DNA from: Alicyclobacillus suci
Lineage (GTDB): Bacteria; Bacillota; Bacilli; Alicyclobacillales; Alicyclobacillaceae
Assembly: GCF_017329615.1 (NCBI RefSeq)
Contig: NZ_JAFMTW010000012.1
Span: 1 to 64,000, forward strand
DNA: 64,000 nt
Direction: 5' to 3'
This document shows positions 55,210-63,827 of the stretch, one piece after another. The notes beneath the pieces are model-generated. The model was not told where the DNA came from. It ran no database searches and worked only from the letters and a program-made list of their open reading frames with translations. Within the stretch, counting starts at the first letter, position 1, and every line of letters begins with the position of its first letter. The position numbers and the translations under genes are program-made.

Positions 55210-55677
55210 TTTGTAAACCCTTCTTCCGTTTCTCTAGGCGTCCAAAACTAACAATAAACTATTTTTCGCCACTATGCATGGTCAATTTGATAGTGTTCAT
55301 CCGAAAAGTCTGGCGCTTGCAACCCTTTTCGGACGCGCGCGTAGAACGCCCTGTTCAGGGAATGACAAATCCCAATTCCAATCACTATGTATACCACACT
55401 CGGAATTACTACGCAAAGTCTAAAACGGCCTAAGTTCACAACAGACTACAGATTCTTACACGGTATCCTCACACGTACAGAATCATCGACCTAAATTATC
55501 CCACTCATTATCTCATTCGACGGGATTTGGATGAGTGTTTATTTTTTGTAATGTTCGTTACAATTTACGCAATTTTTATGGAATGTTCGACAGAAGATTT
55601 CCATTCGCTTTCAAACCATGGCAAACTAGACTACGAATCTCGCGAAATCCGACAAAGCAATGGAGACTGACATAAAC
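55210..55677. other. Divergent intergenic region between sucA and the PIG-V-like gene
   Basis: No gene is supported in this 468-base gap. A weak sucA promoter may start at TTGACC (minus strand, 55285-55280), but its -10 is poor. TACAAT at 55559-55564 on the plus strand is a possible -10 for the glycosyltransferase gene. A cre-like sequence with one mismatch lies at 55602-55616. Confidence 0.4.
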
Positions 55678-56844
55678 ATGACCCTTACAAAGCGCACACA
55701 ACGCTCTCTTTTCGCCTATGGCATACACGCCTTAATCGTCCTATTTGGAGCGATTGGTCCACTCGCTCCGTCGGCGGACAAACTATCGCTCACACACACA
55801 TTTGCCGACGTATTCATGCAGTGGGATTCACAGTGGTTTGTCAATATTGCCAAATATGGCTACCTGATTCCGCAATACGCACAACAAGCATTTATAACGA
55901 CAGGCAATGACGTCCCATTTAATCCGCCCTACCGCGCTGCAGCATTCTTCCCGGGACTGCCGGTCGTCATTCACTTGCTGTCGCCCATCGGCGCTTTAAT
56001 TCTCGTCGAAGTCCTGTTTTTTTTCGCACTGTGGCTGATGTACGGACTTATCGAGGCAGAGCGGCCAACACTCAAGACCATTGGCATCTTATTGTTCGCC
56101 ATCAACCCCTGTGCAATCTATTTCAGCGCACTTTACACCGAAACATTTTCACTGTTCGGCATTCTGCTCATCCTCTACGGATTGCGCCATCCCCACCAAT
56201 GGTCTCGCTATGCACTTTCCTTGGCCGGCGTCATCATCGCAACCAGTATGCACGATCTCGGCGTCTTCACCATCGTCTTCGGAGTGCGTCTGGTGCGCCT
56301 GCGCCTTTGGTGGCGAGCCGTCTTGTACGCCATCGCCGCCGGAATCGCCCCAGCTATCTACGAACTATATTTGTGGCGCGTTGTCCACAACCCGCTCGCT
56401 ATCTTCACTGCCGAGGATACCTGGGAGAGGGGCTGGAAAGCGCCATTTGTCAATGTGATTGAGTCGCTCGTCCACTACCCAATCACCCTCGACACACTCG
56501 TCGTCATCGGACTCATGGTTCTCGTCATCGTGCAAATCGTCCGCTGTCTACACGAGGATAACCGGTGGCGGGTCACATCTGAAAAATCCGTCGTCTTCAG
56601 TCTCGAAACGGGAATTTGGATGCTATGCATCTTATTGCTCGCGTCGTGCGCCTATATCACGGGCGACCCTCTGAAAAGCGTCATGCGGTTTCTGTGCATC
56701 CTCTGGCCAGCCTTCGTGCCACTGTTTTTGGCGGAGGGTCCTGAAACCAAGCGCCTTTCGTGGATGGTCGTCCTCACAATCGGATTTGGCTGTGACGCGG
56801 CCTTCGGCGCGGCACTGTTCACACACGGGTGGTTCTTCCAATAG
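55678..56844 (+). CDS. PIG-V-like polytopic membrane glycosyltransferase
   Basis: This is an integral membrane protein of about 388 residues with eight or more hydrophobic segments. The first loop contains FMQWDSQWFVNIAKYGY, the WDxxWF acidic motif typical of PIG-V/GT-C mannosyltransferases, followed by AAFFPGLPVVIHLLSP. The donor is expected to be a polyprenyl-phosphate sugar and the acceptor is unknown. The start is uncertain between ATG 55660 and ATG 55678; GGAG lies 12 bases before the latter. It stands between sucA and the MoxR operon, 48 bases from the latter. Confidence 0.72.
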   Translation: MTLTKRTQRSLFAYGIHALIVLFGAIGPLAPSADKLSLTHTFADVFMQWDSQWFVNIAKYGYLIPQYAQQAFITTGNDVPFNPPYRAAAFFPGLPVVIHLLSPIGALILVEVLFFFALWLMYGLIEAERPTLKTIGILLFAINPCAIYFSALYTETFSLFGILLILYGLRHPHQWSRYALSLAGVIIATSMHDLGVFTIVFGVRLVRLRLWWRAVLYAIAAGIAPAIYELYLWRVVHNPLAIFTAEDTWERGWKAPFVNVIESLVHYPITLDTLVVIGLMVLVIVQIVRCLHEDNRWRVTSEKSVVFSLETGIWMLCILLLASCAYITGDPLKSVMRFLCILWPAFVPLFLAEGPETKRLSWMVVLTIGFGCDAAFGAALFTHGWFFQ

Positions 56845-56892
56845 AGATCAAGGTAAAATGGACATGTAGGGAACTGGAAAGGGTGCTTATTC

Positions 56893-57852
56893 TTGAGTGA
56901 GTCAGTCATCACATCTACACAATCAAAAATCCCTGAAATCATCGAACAGCTAGCAAAGAAAATTGTCGGCCACCGCGACACCCTCGAACTCGTGACGGCC
57001 GCTTGTCTGGCGGGTGGGCACGTACTCCTGCAAGACGTCCCAGGCACCGGCAAAACCCGCCTGGCAGCAAGTCTGGCATCCGTATTCGGACTTGCGTTCC
57101 GACGTGTGCAGGGCACACCGGACTTGTTGCCTGCTGACGTCGTCGGTGCAACCGTCTTCCATCCACAGGATAACCAGTTCACCTTTCATCAAGGTCCAAT
57201 CTTCACGAATGTTCTTCTGATGGACGAAATCAACCGTGCGACCCCGCGTACACAGTCCGCACTATTGGAAGCAATGGCGGAAAAACAAGTGTCTGCGGAT
57301 GGTGTCACTTATCCGTTACCCAATCCTTTTTTTGTGATAGCCACCGCCAATCCGCTCGAATCTCAAGGTGTATTTCCGCTACCGGAGGCGCAACTCGACC
57401 GCTTTCTGGTTCAATTAAATTTGGGATACACCAGCGCAGAGGACGAGTTTGAAATGGTGCGACGCGTCATTTTTACGGATGATGCGCCACTAACACAAGT
57501 GCTCTCGCAAACGGATGTCATCCTGGCCCAACAAGAAGTAAGACAAATTCGCGTGAGCGACGATATCTTACACTACATTGTTCGATTGTGCCGCGCGACG
57601 CGCAATCACGACCAAGTAGAGCTCGGCGCAAGCCCGCGGTCGATTGTGGCGCTAACACAGTACGCCCAATCCCTGGCGTATCTCAGCCAGCGCTCGTTCG
57701 TCACGCCAGATGATGTCAAACGCGCGTTTTATCCAACCATGACACACCGCCTACAACTGAATATTGGTTGGATGGGGGAAGGCGGAGCACAGCGCGTACT
57801 CGACGACGTTATCCAGGGCGTTCCCCTTCCGAACGAGCGGGCTGAGGTGTAG
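56893..57852 (+). CDS. MoxR-family AAA+ ATPase
   Basis: MoxR ATPases act as chaperone-like factors, often with DUF58 partners. Walker A DVPGTGKT (about residue 50), FRRVQGTPDLLPADVVG, Walker B VLLMDEINRATPRTQSALLEAM and the sensor ATANPLESQGVFPLPEAQLDRF are intact. A C-terminal lid domain follows. The start is TTG behind GAAAGGG. It begins a three-gene operon with a DUF58 protein and a polytopic membrane protein, each a few bases apart or overlapping. Confidence 0.93.
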   Translation: MSESVITSTQSKIPEIIEQLAKKIVGHRDTLELVTAACLAGGHVLLQDVPGTGKTRLAASLASVFGLAFRRVQGTPDLLPADVVGATVFHPQDNQFTFHQGPIFTNVLLMDEINRATPRTQSALLEAMAEKQVSADGVTYPLPNPFFVIATANPLESQGVFPLPEAQLDRFLVQLNLGYTSAEDEFEMVRRVIFTDDAPLTQVLSQTDVILAQQEVRQIRVSDDILHYIVRLCRATRNHDQVELGASPRSIVALTQYAQSLAYLSQRSFVTPDDVKRAFYPTMTHRLQLNIGWMGEGGAQRVLDDVIQGVPLPNERAEV

Positions 57853-57855
57853 TCC

Positions 57856-58992
57856 ATGATGACGGTCCTGTGGCTGATTATCGTCATTGCCGCACTCCTT
57901 TGGATTTGGCCGGTTTGGTGGTCCAGCGTCATCCAGGGCAGCGTCGATTGCATCGTGGACTTTCCACGTCACGAGTGCGACATCCAGGAAGCCGTTCCAC
58001 TAAGTGTAACACTGGTCAATCGCTCGTGGCTGCCCATTCCGTTCGCAGAAGTGTCCATCCAACTGCCGCCAGAACTGTCGACGAAACCGGATGAACCGAT
58101 TCAAAACCTCATCTTCACGACATATGTCATGATGCGGCGACGCGTGCAAATTACATTCACTTTGTATGGCGCCAGTCGTGGTCCTGCCACCATCCGGGAT
58201 ATCGTTGTTCGCATGCATGAGGGCATTGGCATTCGCAACACCTTTGTCTATCATCAGGCTACCCAGCACATTGCCGTCCGCCCGAATCCGGAGCTGTCGC
58301 CGAATCGCACACAAACGGCCGCAAATCAGGGTGACTTCATCTTGGACAGATGGTTATATCCAGACGAGACGATGTTCAAAGGAATTCGTCCCTACCAGCC
58401 GACTGACCCGGCACGGCACATTCACTGGCGCGCCAGTGCCCGATTTGGAAATCTGGTAACCAAGCAGTTTTTTTCATCTACAGACGTGGACGTTTGCCTC
58501 GTGCTAAACGCACAAATGGCTTTCCCTCATTGGGCGGGCACTGTCCGCGAGCCATTCGAGGAACTCATTGGCTATTTGACCGATATGGCACTGTACCTGG
58601 AGAAGTCAGGAGCGAACCTGTCATTCGTCACAAACGCCGTGATTACCGGACGCCGCGGCGCATCCGCGCTAGGGCAGATGAAAGCAACGGCCATCCGTTC
58701 CCTCTTGGGACACGCGCAAGCGTACGTGGCAGAACCTTTCGATGCAATCTTGAATTATTTGCTCACTCATCGGCATGCACTGCCGCAACAAATTTTTGTT
58801 TTCAGCGCGTTTGAGACGAGTGCGCAAACACAGCAACTCGACAAACTGCGCCGGTCAGGGAAGGACGTCGTGCTGATTCATCCTGTGAATCACCCGCTCC
58901 GTGACACAAACACAGATGAAAAGTTGAAGGAAAAGCACAATCAAACCACAAACAACCGAGCTACAAATGTCTCAGAGGAGGTGCTGTCGTGA
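57856..58992 (+). CDS. DUF58 domain-containing protein
   Basis: This has two N-terminal hydrophobic segments in the first ~25 residues, then an immunoglobulin-like region. The DUF58 (VWA-like) domain contains the signature MFKGIRPYQPTDPARHIHWRASARFGNLVTKQF (core YQPTDPARHIHWRASAR). Proteins of this family pair with MoxR ATPases; the role is unknown but probably concerns the cell envelope. ATG ATG lies 12 bases behind GAGGTG, 3 bases after the moxR stop. The stop overlaps the next gene as GTGA. Confidence 0.9.
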   Translation: MMTVLWLIIVIAALLWIWPVWWSSVIQGSVDCIVDFPRHECDIQEAVPLSVTLVNRSWLPIPFAEVSIQLPPELSTKPDEPIQNLIFTTYVMMRRRVQITFTLYGASRGPATIRDIVVRMHEGIGIRNTFVYHQATQHIAVRPNPELSPNRTQTAANQGDFILDRWLYPDETMFKGIRPYQPTDPARHIHWRASARFGNLVTKQFFSSTDVDVCLVLNAQMAFPHWAGTVREPFEELIGYLTDMALYLEKSGANLSFVTNAVITGRRGASALGQMKATAIRSLLGHAQAYVAEPFDAILNYLLTHRHALPQQIFVFSAFETSAQTQQLDKLRRSGKDVVLIHPVNHPLRDTNTDEKLKEKHNQTTNNRATNVSEEVLS

Positions 58993-60269
58993 ATCATCAG
59001 GCCAGATCTATATCCTTATCGCGCCCTGCTGGGTGCACGTGGACGGATTTAAGTAAGACCGTCCAGACGTGGACAGGGATACTCAACGGCTTGGCCGCAT
59101 TTTGCTTCGCGCTCACCATCTCTTGGAATCACCAAACGTGGTCGTCTGATTTACTCGTACCGCTCGCGGTCTGTGTGCTCGGAGGGCTGGTCATGGCACG
59201 GTCGGTTGCTACAAGACCGTGGAGGGTTTCACTCATTTTTTCCACCGTCACAACGATTGTGTTACTTATCGTCGGAGAAATCACCTTCCACATCCCCACC
59301 GGGATGGCCGTCGCCACATTATTCGCAGGCATTGCCAGCGCCGCACTGTGCCTCCCCCACATCCTGCAAGGAGAAGTCGGCAGCGGCTGTATCACCAACC
59401 TGCGAATCTTTACTGGTTTGGCTGTTGCGAACGTCCTGGTTGAATGGTTCAGTCAACTCTCGGCGCCAACCACCCCGTCGCCAAGTACTATCCTGTTCAC
59501 CGTCGTAATATCGATTGGGCTATTGTTCGGGGAAGTCGCGTTGGCGCGCCACGTCGAAGCCAAATCAACCGGTCTGACCCAACAGGCCACATTGTACACC
59601 GGTGCGGGTATCATGACACTAGCCGTGCTTGTCGCCGGGCTCGGTCCAATGGTTGCAGGAATTGCCGGACTAATCATTTTTGCGATACTCGCTTTTGTCA
59701 TCTCACCGGTCATCGCGCCACTTGTGCAACAACTGCTCAGATGGTTACATGGCAAAGGTTCGTCCCACCACACGACAAACCAAGCACAATCTATCCACAA
59801 TTCGTCCACCCAGCACATGCCACCCGCACCTGCAACGTCATCGGCACTGCATTGGATTGTCTGGGCGATTCTTGTGGCCCTGATGCTAGCCATTATACTC
59901 GTGTACCTGCTGACGCGACGCCAAAAAGAAGCTAATGCAACAAACAAGACGACACAAACACAAATAGAGACAAAAACAATCGTCCGCCAAGAAAAACATA
60001 TCGATTCGTTCACACTGGAGCGCACCGACCAACCGACGCGATTGGCGATGCAAAAACGACTCAAAGCGTGGCATCAAAAAGGGCATACTATCGGGCGCGC
60101 AGAGACGATTCGGGAACTGTTGGCGCGGCTGCCCGACACAGAGCGAACGACCGCAGACATCGAACTGGCGCAAGCCTACGAACGCGCGCGCTATGGGCTG
60201 TGGCAACCAGCGCGTCCGCCTGGTACGGATAGCGATTTAGACAACAGCAATACAGACAAGAAGGACTAG
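58989..60269 (+). CDS. Polytopic membrane protein with DUF4129-like C-terminus, no transglutaminase core
   Basis: About nine membrane segments occupy residues 25-330. A cytoplasmic C-terminal region of ~110 residues holds LKAWHQKGHTIGRAETIREL and AQAYERARYGLWQP, resembling the DUF4129 tail of TgpA-type proteins. MoxR-DUF58 operons usually end with a transglutaminase-like TgpA, but no Cys-His-Asp transglutaminase core is visible here. It may be a reduced version that kept the membrane and DUF4129-like parts. GTG start behind GGAGGTG, overlapping the DUF58 gene. Confidence 0.7.
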   Translation: MNHQARSISLSRPAGCTWTDLSKTVQTWTGILNGLAAFCFALTISWNHQTWSSDLLVPLAVCVLGGLVMARSVATRPWRVSLIFSTVTTIVLLIVGEITFHIPTGMAVATLFAGIASAALCLPHILQGEVGSGCITNLRIFTGLAVANVLVEWFSQLSAPTTPSPSTILFTVVISIGLLFGEVALARHVEAKSTGLTQQATLYTGAGIMTLAVLVAGLGPMVAGIAGLIIFAILAFVISPVIAPLVQQLLRWLHGKGSSHHTTNQAQSIHNSSTQHMPPAPATSSALHWIVWAILVALMLAIILVYLLTRRQKEANATNKTTQTQIETKTIVRQEKHIDSFTLERTDQPTRLAMQKRLKAWHQKGHTIGRAETIRELLARLPDTERTTADIELAQAYERARYGLWQPARPPGTDSDLDNSNTDKKD

Positions 60270-60297
60270 GTCGCGCAAGGCTTCCTAGTCCTTTTAA
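60261..60297 (+). terminator. Terminator of the moxR-DUF58 operon
   Basis: AAGGACTAGG and CCTAGTCCTT form a perfect 10-base stem followed by TTAAAT. The 5' arm includes the last codons and the TAG stop of the operon's third gene. Confidence 0.75.
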
Positions 60298-60320
60298 ATA
60301 ATGAACTCGATGAAATGGGT

Positions 60321-61289
60321 TTAATAATAGGTGCGGACGATGGTCATCTGAGACTGGGGCAAAACGTCATACACTTCGAGCGTTCCCGGAATCAGCACCG
60401 CATCCCCCGGTTTCAGTGAGAGTGCTTGCGCCTGGCCATCGACCACAGCGCGCAATTCCCCTGTTCCTTCAACGACGATGAGCACATCCGGATTGCCCGC
60501 ATGACCGTGTGTGAGTGCAAACGGGCTGTCCGTGACCATCGATTCAATCGTAAAATACGGACACTCCACTAAACGCGCATGCTGAAAGGTATCCTCATTG
60601 CGAATCCACACCCGCTCGACTGCCGGGGCGGACTGTTCATAATCGAGGACGTCTGCAGCCTTGTTGACATGCAATTCCCTGCCGACACCATGTTCGTCCA
60701 CTCTGTCCCAATCGTATACTCGGTAGGTCACATCTGACGTCTGTTGAATCTCCAGCACTTTCGTCCCCGCCAACAACGCATGTAATGTGCGCGCCGGAAC
60801 AAATACCAAATCGCCCTTTTTGACAGATCGATAGGAAAGGTAATCTTTCACCCGGCCCTCCCGCACAGCCTGCTCGTAAGTCTCGCGATTGGGAAAGGTG
60901 TGCCCGTAGTTCACTTTTCCGTCAGGTTTGGCATCAAGTACGTACCACGCCTCAGTTTTTCCGAAATCCCCCTCAAACGCCTGCGCGTATGTATCATCTG
61001 GATGGATTTGGACAGACAAGTCATCTTCCGCTTCCAAAAATTTTATCAAAAGAGGAAACCTCGGTTGTGGTGATTTGCCTAGGTACGCATTCGGATACAA
61101 ATCTGTCAGCTCATTCAGTGATTTGCCCGCGAGCGGACCTTCCGAAACCACGCTCATCCCATTGGGGTGTCCAGATACCACCCAGTATTCGCCGATTGGT
61201 TCATCTGTCTTCACGCCAAACATCGATTTTAAGCCATGGCCACCCCAAATTCGCTGCATCGGTACAGGTGCAAATTTTACCGGATACAC
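60321..61289 (-). CDS. manA: Mannose-6-phosphate isomerase, class I
   Basis: This interconverts mannose 6-phosphate and fructose 6-phosphate with a zinc ion. KFAPVPMQRIWGG, the metal ligands in LSVQIHPDD and GKTEAWYVLDA, and the second-His segment VPARTLHALLAG are typical of the short Firmicute form (322 residues). The C-terminal cupin region ends in PQSQMTIVRTYY. GTG 61289-61287 gives the family-like start MYPVKF, with AAGGAG 11 bases upstream; a GTG four codons earlier is the alternative. It follows the dehydrogenase gene with almost no gap. Confidence 0.93.
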   Translation of the reverse strand: MYPVKFAPVPMQRIWGGHGLKSMFGVKTDEPIGEYWVVSGHPNGMSVVSEGPLAGKSLNELTDLYPNAYLGKSPQPRFPLLIKFLEAEDDLSVQIHPDDTYAQAFEGDFGKTEAWYVLDAKPDGKVNYGHTFPNRETYEQAVREGRVKDYLSYRSVKKGDLVFVPARTLHALLAGTKVLEIQQTSDVTYRVYDWDRVDEHGVGRELHVNKAADVLDYEQSAPAVERVWIRNEDTFQHARLVECPYFTIESMVTDSPFALTHGHAGNPDVLIVVEGTGELRAVVDGQAQALSLKPGDAVLIPGTLEVYDVLPQSQMTIVRTYY

Positions 61290-61294
61290 GTTTC

Positions 61295-62281
61295 TCAACA
61301 CTCCTTGACCAAATCACGTAATTCGGAAATGACTTTCGCATCAGATGCACGGCCTTCCAGGACAGCCACGACGTTTTTTGCAGCCAACATCGCCATGTCG
61401 TCGCGCGTCGTCTGCGTGGCGGATCCGATATGTGGCAAGACAACGACATTGTCGAGTTGAAGCAGTGGGTTCGATACCGGGGTCGGCTCTTCGCGGAACA
61501 CGTCTAGGCCTGCTGCTCGAATACTGCCATTTTTGAGCGCGTTGTATAATGCATCTTCATCTACCGTAAGCCCTCGTGACACGTTCACAAAAATGGCTGA
61601 AGACTTCATCAAGTCAAATGCCGCCTGATTCATCAACCCACGCGTCTCCTCTGTGAGCGGCGTCAGTAAGACGACGAAATCAGCCCTCCGAAGCAAGTCC
61701 TCAAATGTGGTGTACTCCAACCCCAAACGCTGCTCGACTTCCGGTTTACGGGTCCGATTGTGATAGAGTACATCCATGCCAAACCCCAGTGCGGCGCGTC
61801 GAGCGACCGCCTCACCAATGCGCCCCATGCCAATAATGCCAAGGGTTCGATGGTGAACGTCCACGCCAAAGTAAAAACTCTCCGGCTTCCCATGCCATTT
61901 TCCTTGCCGCACAATGGCATCCATCTCAACCACTCGTCGAGCGGCTGCCAGCATGAGCGTAAACGTCAAATCCGCCACCGTCTCATCGAGCACGCCGGGC
62001 GTATGCGTCCCAATGACGCCGTAGCGGCGCATGGCTGCTGTGTCGAAGTGGTCATACCCAACAGAACTGGTACTCACGCACTTCAGATTCGGCAACTTCG
62101 CCAGCAGCGCGTCATCAATCGAAATCCCTGAAGTAATGAGCCCGTCTGCCGTCTGAGCCCGTTCCACCAACTGCTCAAACGTCGGACGTTTCGCCCCGTC
62201 CCAAATGTCCAACTCAACATGGTTCTTTAGGTATGCCACGGCCGCCTCAGGCAAACGTCTTGTGGAAAACACTCTGTGCAT
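61295..62281 (-). CDS. D-glycerate/glyoxylate reductase-like dehydrogenase
   Basis: This is an NAD(P)-dependent D-2-hydroxyacid dehydrogenase of the GyaR/GRHPR type. Cofactor motif GIIGMGRIGEAVARR, Arg in NVSRGLTVDEDAL, Glu in DVFREEPTP and His in VVLPHIGSATQTTR are present. The NRTRKP after the second strand suggests NADP preference. It differs clearly from the SerA-like protein at 47.8-48.7 kb. ATG 62281-62279 follows AAGGAGGG and gives 328 residues. Probable substrates are glyoxylate and hydroxypyruvate. Confidence 0.88.
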   Translation of the reverse strand: MHRVFSTRRLPEAAVAYLKNHVELDIWDGAKRPTFEQLVERAQTADGLITSGISIDDALLAKLPNLKCVSTSSVGYDHFDTAAMRRYGVIGTHTPGVLDETVADLTFTLMLAAARRVVEMDAIVRQGKWHGKPESFYFGVDVHHRTLGIIGMGRIGEAVARRAALGFGMDVLYHNRTRKPEVEQRLGLEYTTFEDLLRRADFVVLLTPLTEETRGLMNQAAFDLMKSSAIFVNVSRGLTVDEDALYNALKNGSIRAAGLDVFREEPTPVSNPLLQLDNVVVLPHIGSATQTTRDDMAMLAAKNVVAVLEGRASDAKVISELRDLVKEC

Positions 62282-62415
62282 GGAACGCCCTCCTTCATCC
62301 GCAGCTGTATTCCAATATGTTGTCGTCTCCAGCATCCACGGACCACATCTCTACTGTACACAAAGAGCCCCACAGCGGGTAGTCTCCTTCTTCCGTCAGT
62401 CACGCCAGCAGACAA

Positions 62416-63387
62416 TTATAACGAAGCCTGGATAGACCCGCCCATGGACCTTCGCACCTTATCTTTGGGTAGGCGCGACATTTGAAACACAGCGAGCCAA
62501 ATGACCGCAAAGCCGACCCACTGACCAGCCGTGATGGTCTCGTGAAGAATGAGCCAGTTCAGCAACAATCCTGTCGCAGGGAAGGCAAGTTCCGCTATGG
62601 TCGCATGCGACGCTTTGACCCCGTTCAGGCCTTTGTAATAAATCAATAGGCTGAGTAGGCTCGGAACAATCGTTTGGAACAATAGATTTGCAATGACTGG
62701 CCACATCGTCAACGCAACCCCAAGCGACGCCCAATCCGGGCGCTCACACTCGACAATCACAAACAAAAATGGCAATGCCGCCGCGAATCTGAGTGCCGTC
62801 ACTGTGGAAAACGATACCTTGCCGACCAACCGCTTGCCCATCGCAGTAGATCCGCCCCATAACATCGCAGCCCCCAACGCACAAAGTGCGCCAACAAGCC
62901 GACCTGCAGCACCAATGCCCGTCACAGGACCAAATCCAAACGTGAGTAGATACGCGCCGATGAGCGCAGCGAGCAACAGCAACCAATAACCACGAGAAAC
63001 GCGCTCCTTGAGCACCGAGGCCGCCAGCAATACGGCGAACACGGGCTGCAATTTCTGCAACACGAGTACGACGTTCGCATTTCCGTGTTGCAACCCAACG
63101 GCGAACAAAATCGACGCCAAGGCTGACCCCCCCCAGGCGATAAACAACACAGCAATCCAGTCACCGATATTGAGTCGCTTGAGTTCATGCCGTTTCCAAA
63201 TGAGAACCGGAACGGAAAACAACGCGAGGAGCAAGTGCTCCAAAAACACAATTTGTGTTGACGACATATGCCGCTGTAGCGCGACGATAAAGACAGCGTC
63301 GAGACCCCACATCGCAGCCCCCAACGCAATCAACCAAACACTCAAGTACGGTCTGCGCGTACGAGTCTTCACAACACGACCATTCAA
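62416..63387 (-). CDS. EamA/DMT-family transporter under an FMN riboswitch, probable riboflavin transporter
   Basis: This is a ten-helix drug/metabolite transporter with two EamA repeats (residues ~17-150 and ~165-305). Repeat motifs are LGAAMWGLDAVFIVALQR and ALGAAMLWGGSTAMGKRLVG. An FMN riboswitch and terminator lie directly upstream on the same strand, so expression should respond to flavin status. RibN-type riboflavin importers belong to this fold, making riboflavin uptake a reasonable prediction. TTG start with AGGAGGT 7 bases upstream. Confidence 0.83.
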   Translation of the reverse strand: MNGRVVKTRTRRPYLSVWLIALGAAMWGLDAVFIVALQRHMSSTQIVFLEHLLLALFSVPVLIWKRHELKRLNIGDWIAVLFIAWGGSALASILFAVGLQHGNANVVLVLQKLQPVFAVLLAASVLKERVSRGYWLLLLAALIGAYLLTFGFGPVTGIGAAGRLVGALCALGAAMLWGGSTAMGKRLVGKVSFSTVTALRFAAALPFLFVIVECERPDWASLGVALTMWPVIANLLFQTIVPSLLSLLIYYKGLNGVKASHATIAELAFPATGLLLNWLILHETITAGQWVGFAVIWLAVFQMSRLPKDKVRRSMGGSIQASL

Positions 63388-63473
63388 TTCAAAGACCTCC
63401 TAGAGGACAACAGGGGATTTGAATTGAACCTTCTCGGAAGAACATGTGCGTTGGCACGACACCATCACCAACG

Positions 63474-63503
63474 CAAAACGCCCCAGGAAAAATCCCTGGG
63501 GCG
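63474..63503 (-). terminator. Riboswitch-controlled terminator before the EamA gene
   Basis: CGCCCCAGG and CCTGGGGCG form a 9-base stem with TTTT behind on the minus strand. It lies between the FMN aptamer and the transporter start, the expected place of the expression platform. Confidence 0.8.
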
Positions 63504-63544
63504 CGTACATGTCAAACCAGGCATGGCGTTCAGCCATACCAAAG

Positions 63545-63712
63545 TTTACCTTCTCCCATCCGGACTATACCGTCGGCCTTGGATTTTCACCAAGTCAGTC
63601 CACGCAAAGCCGATGCGCGGAGTCGCGGGCTCAACCGCAAATTGCGTCCCGTCTATACAGAACATGCAGTTTCACCGCCGGTCGGGAATTTCACCCTGCC
63701 CCGAAGGTTCAT
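63545..63712 (-). promoter_or_regulatory. FMN riboswitch (RFN element)
   Basis: On the minus strand the aptamer begins with CCTTCGGGGCAGGGTGAAAT, continues with CCCGACCGGCGGT, and ends with GCCGACGGTATAGTCCGGAT and GGGAGAAGGTAA. These are the conserved blocks of RFN elements. FMN binding should favour the terminator at 63474-63503 and switch off the EamA transporter gene. Confidence 0.95.
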
Positions 63713-63778
63713 ATTCAGCTGTATTCAGTTTATCATTTTTCAAAGTGGAAAGCCACTAACTTTCTTATGGTTAATGCG

Positions 63779-63810
63779 AAAAAATATAGGGCGCCTTGGT
63801 GGCGCCCTAT
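63779..63810 (-). terminator. Terminator after the Gfo/Idh/MocA-type gene
   Basis: The minus strand forms ATAGGGCGCC-N5-GGCGCCCTAT, a 10-base stem followed by TATTTTTT. It is 18 bases past the stop of the partial gene at the right edge. Confidence 0.88.
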
Positions 63811-63827
63811 GCCTCCAACGCGACAGA

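Noticed and set aside
55602-55616. cre-like sequence TTGAAAGCGAATGGA (minus strand) before the PIG-V-like gene
   Set aside because: It misses a conserved C of the consensus, and no nearby promoter makes its position meaningful.
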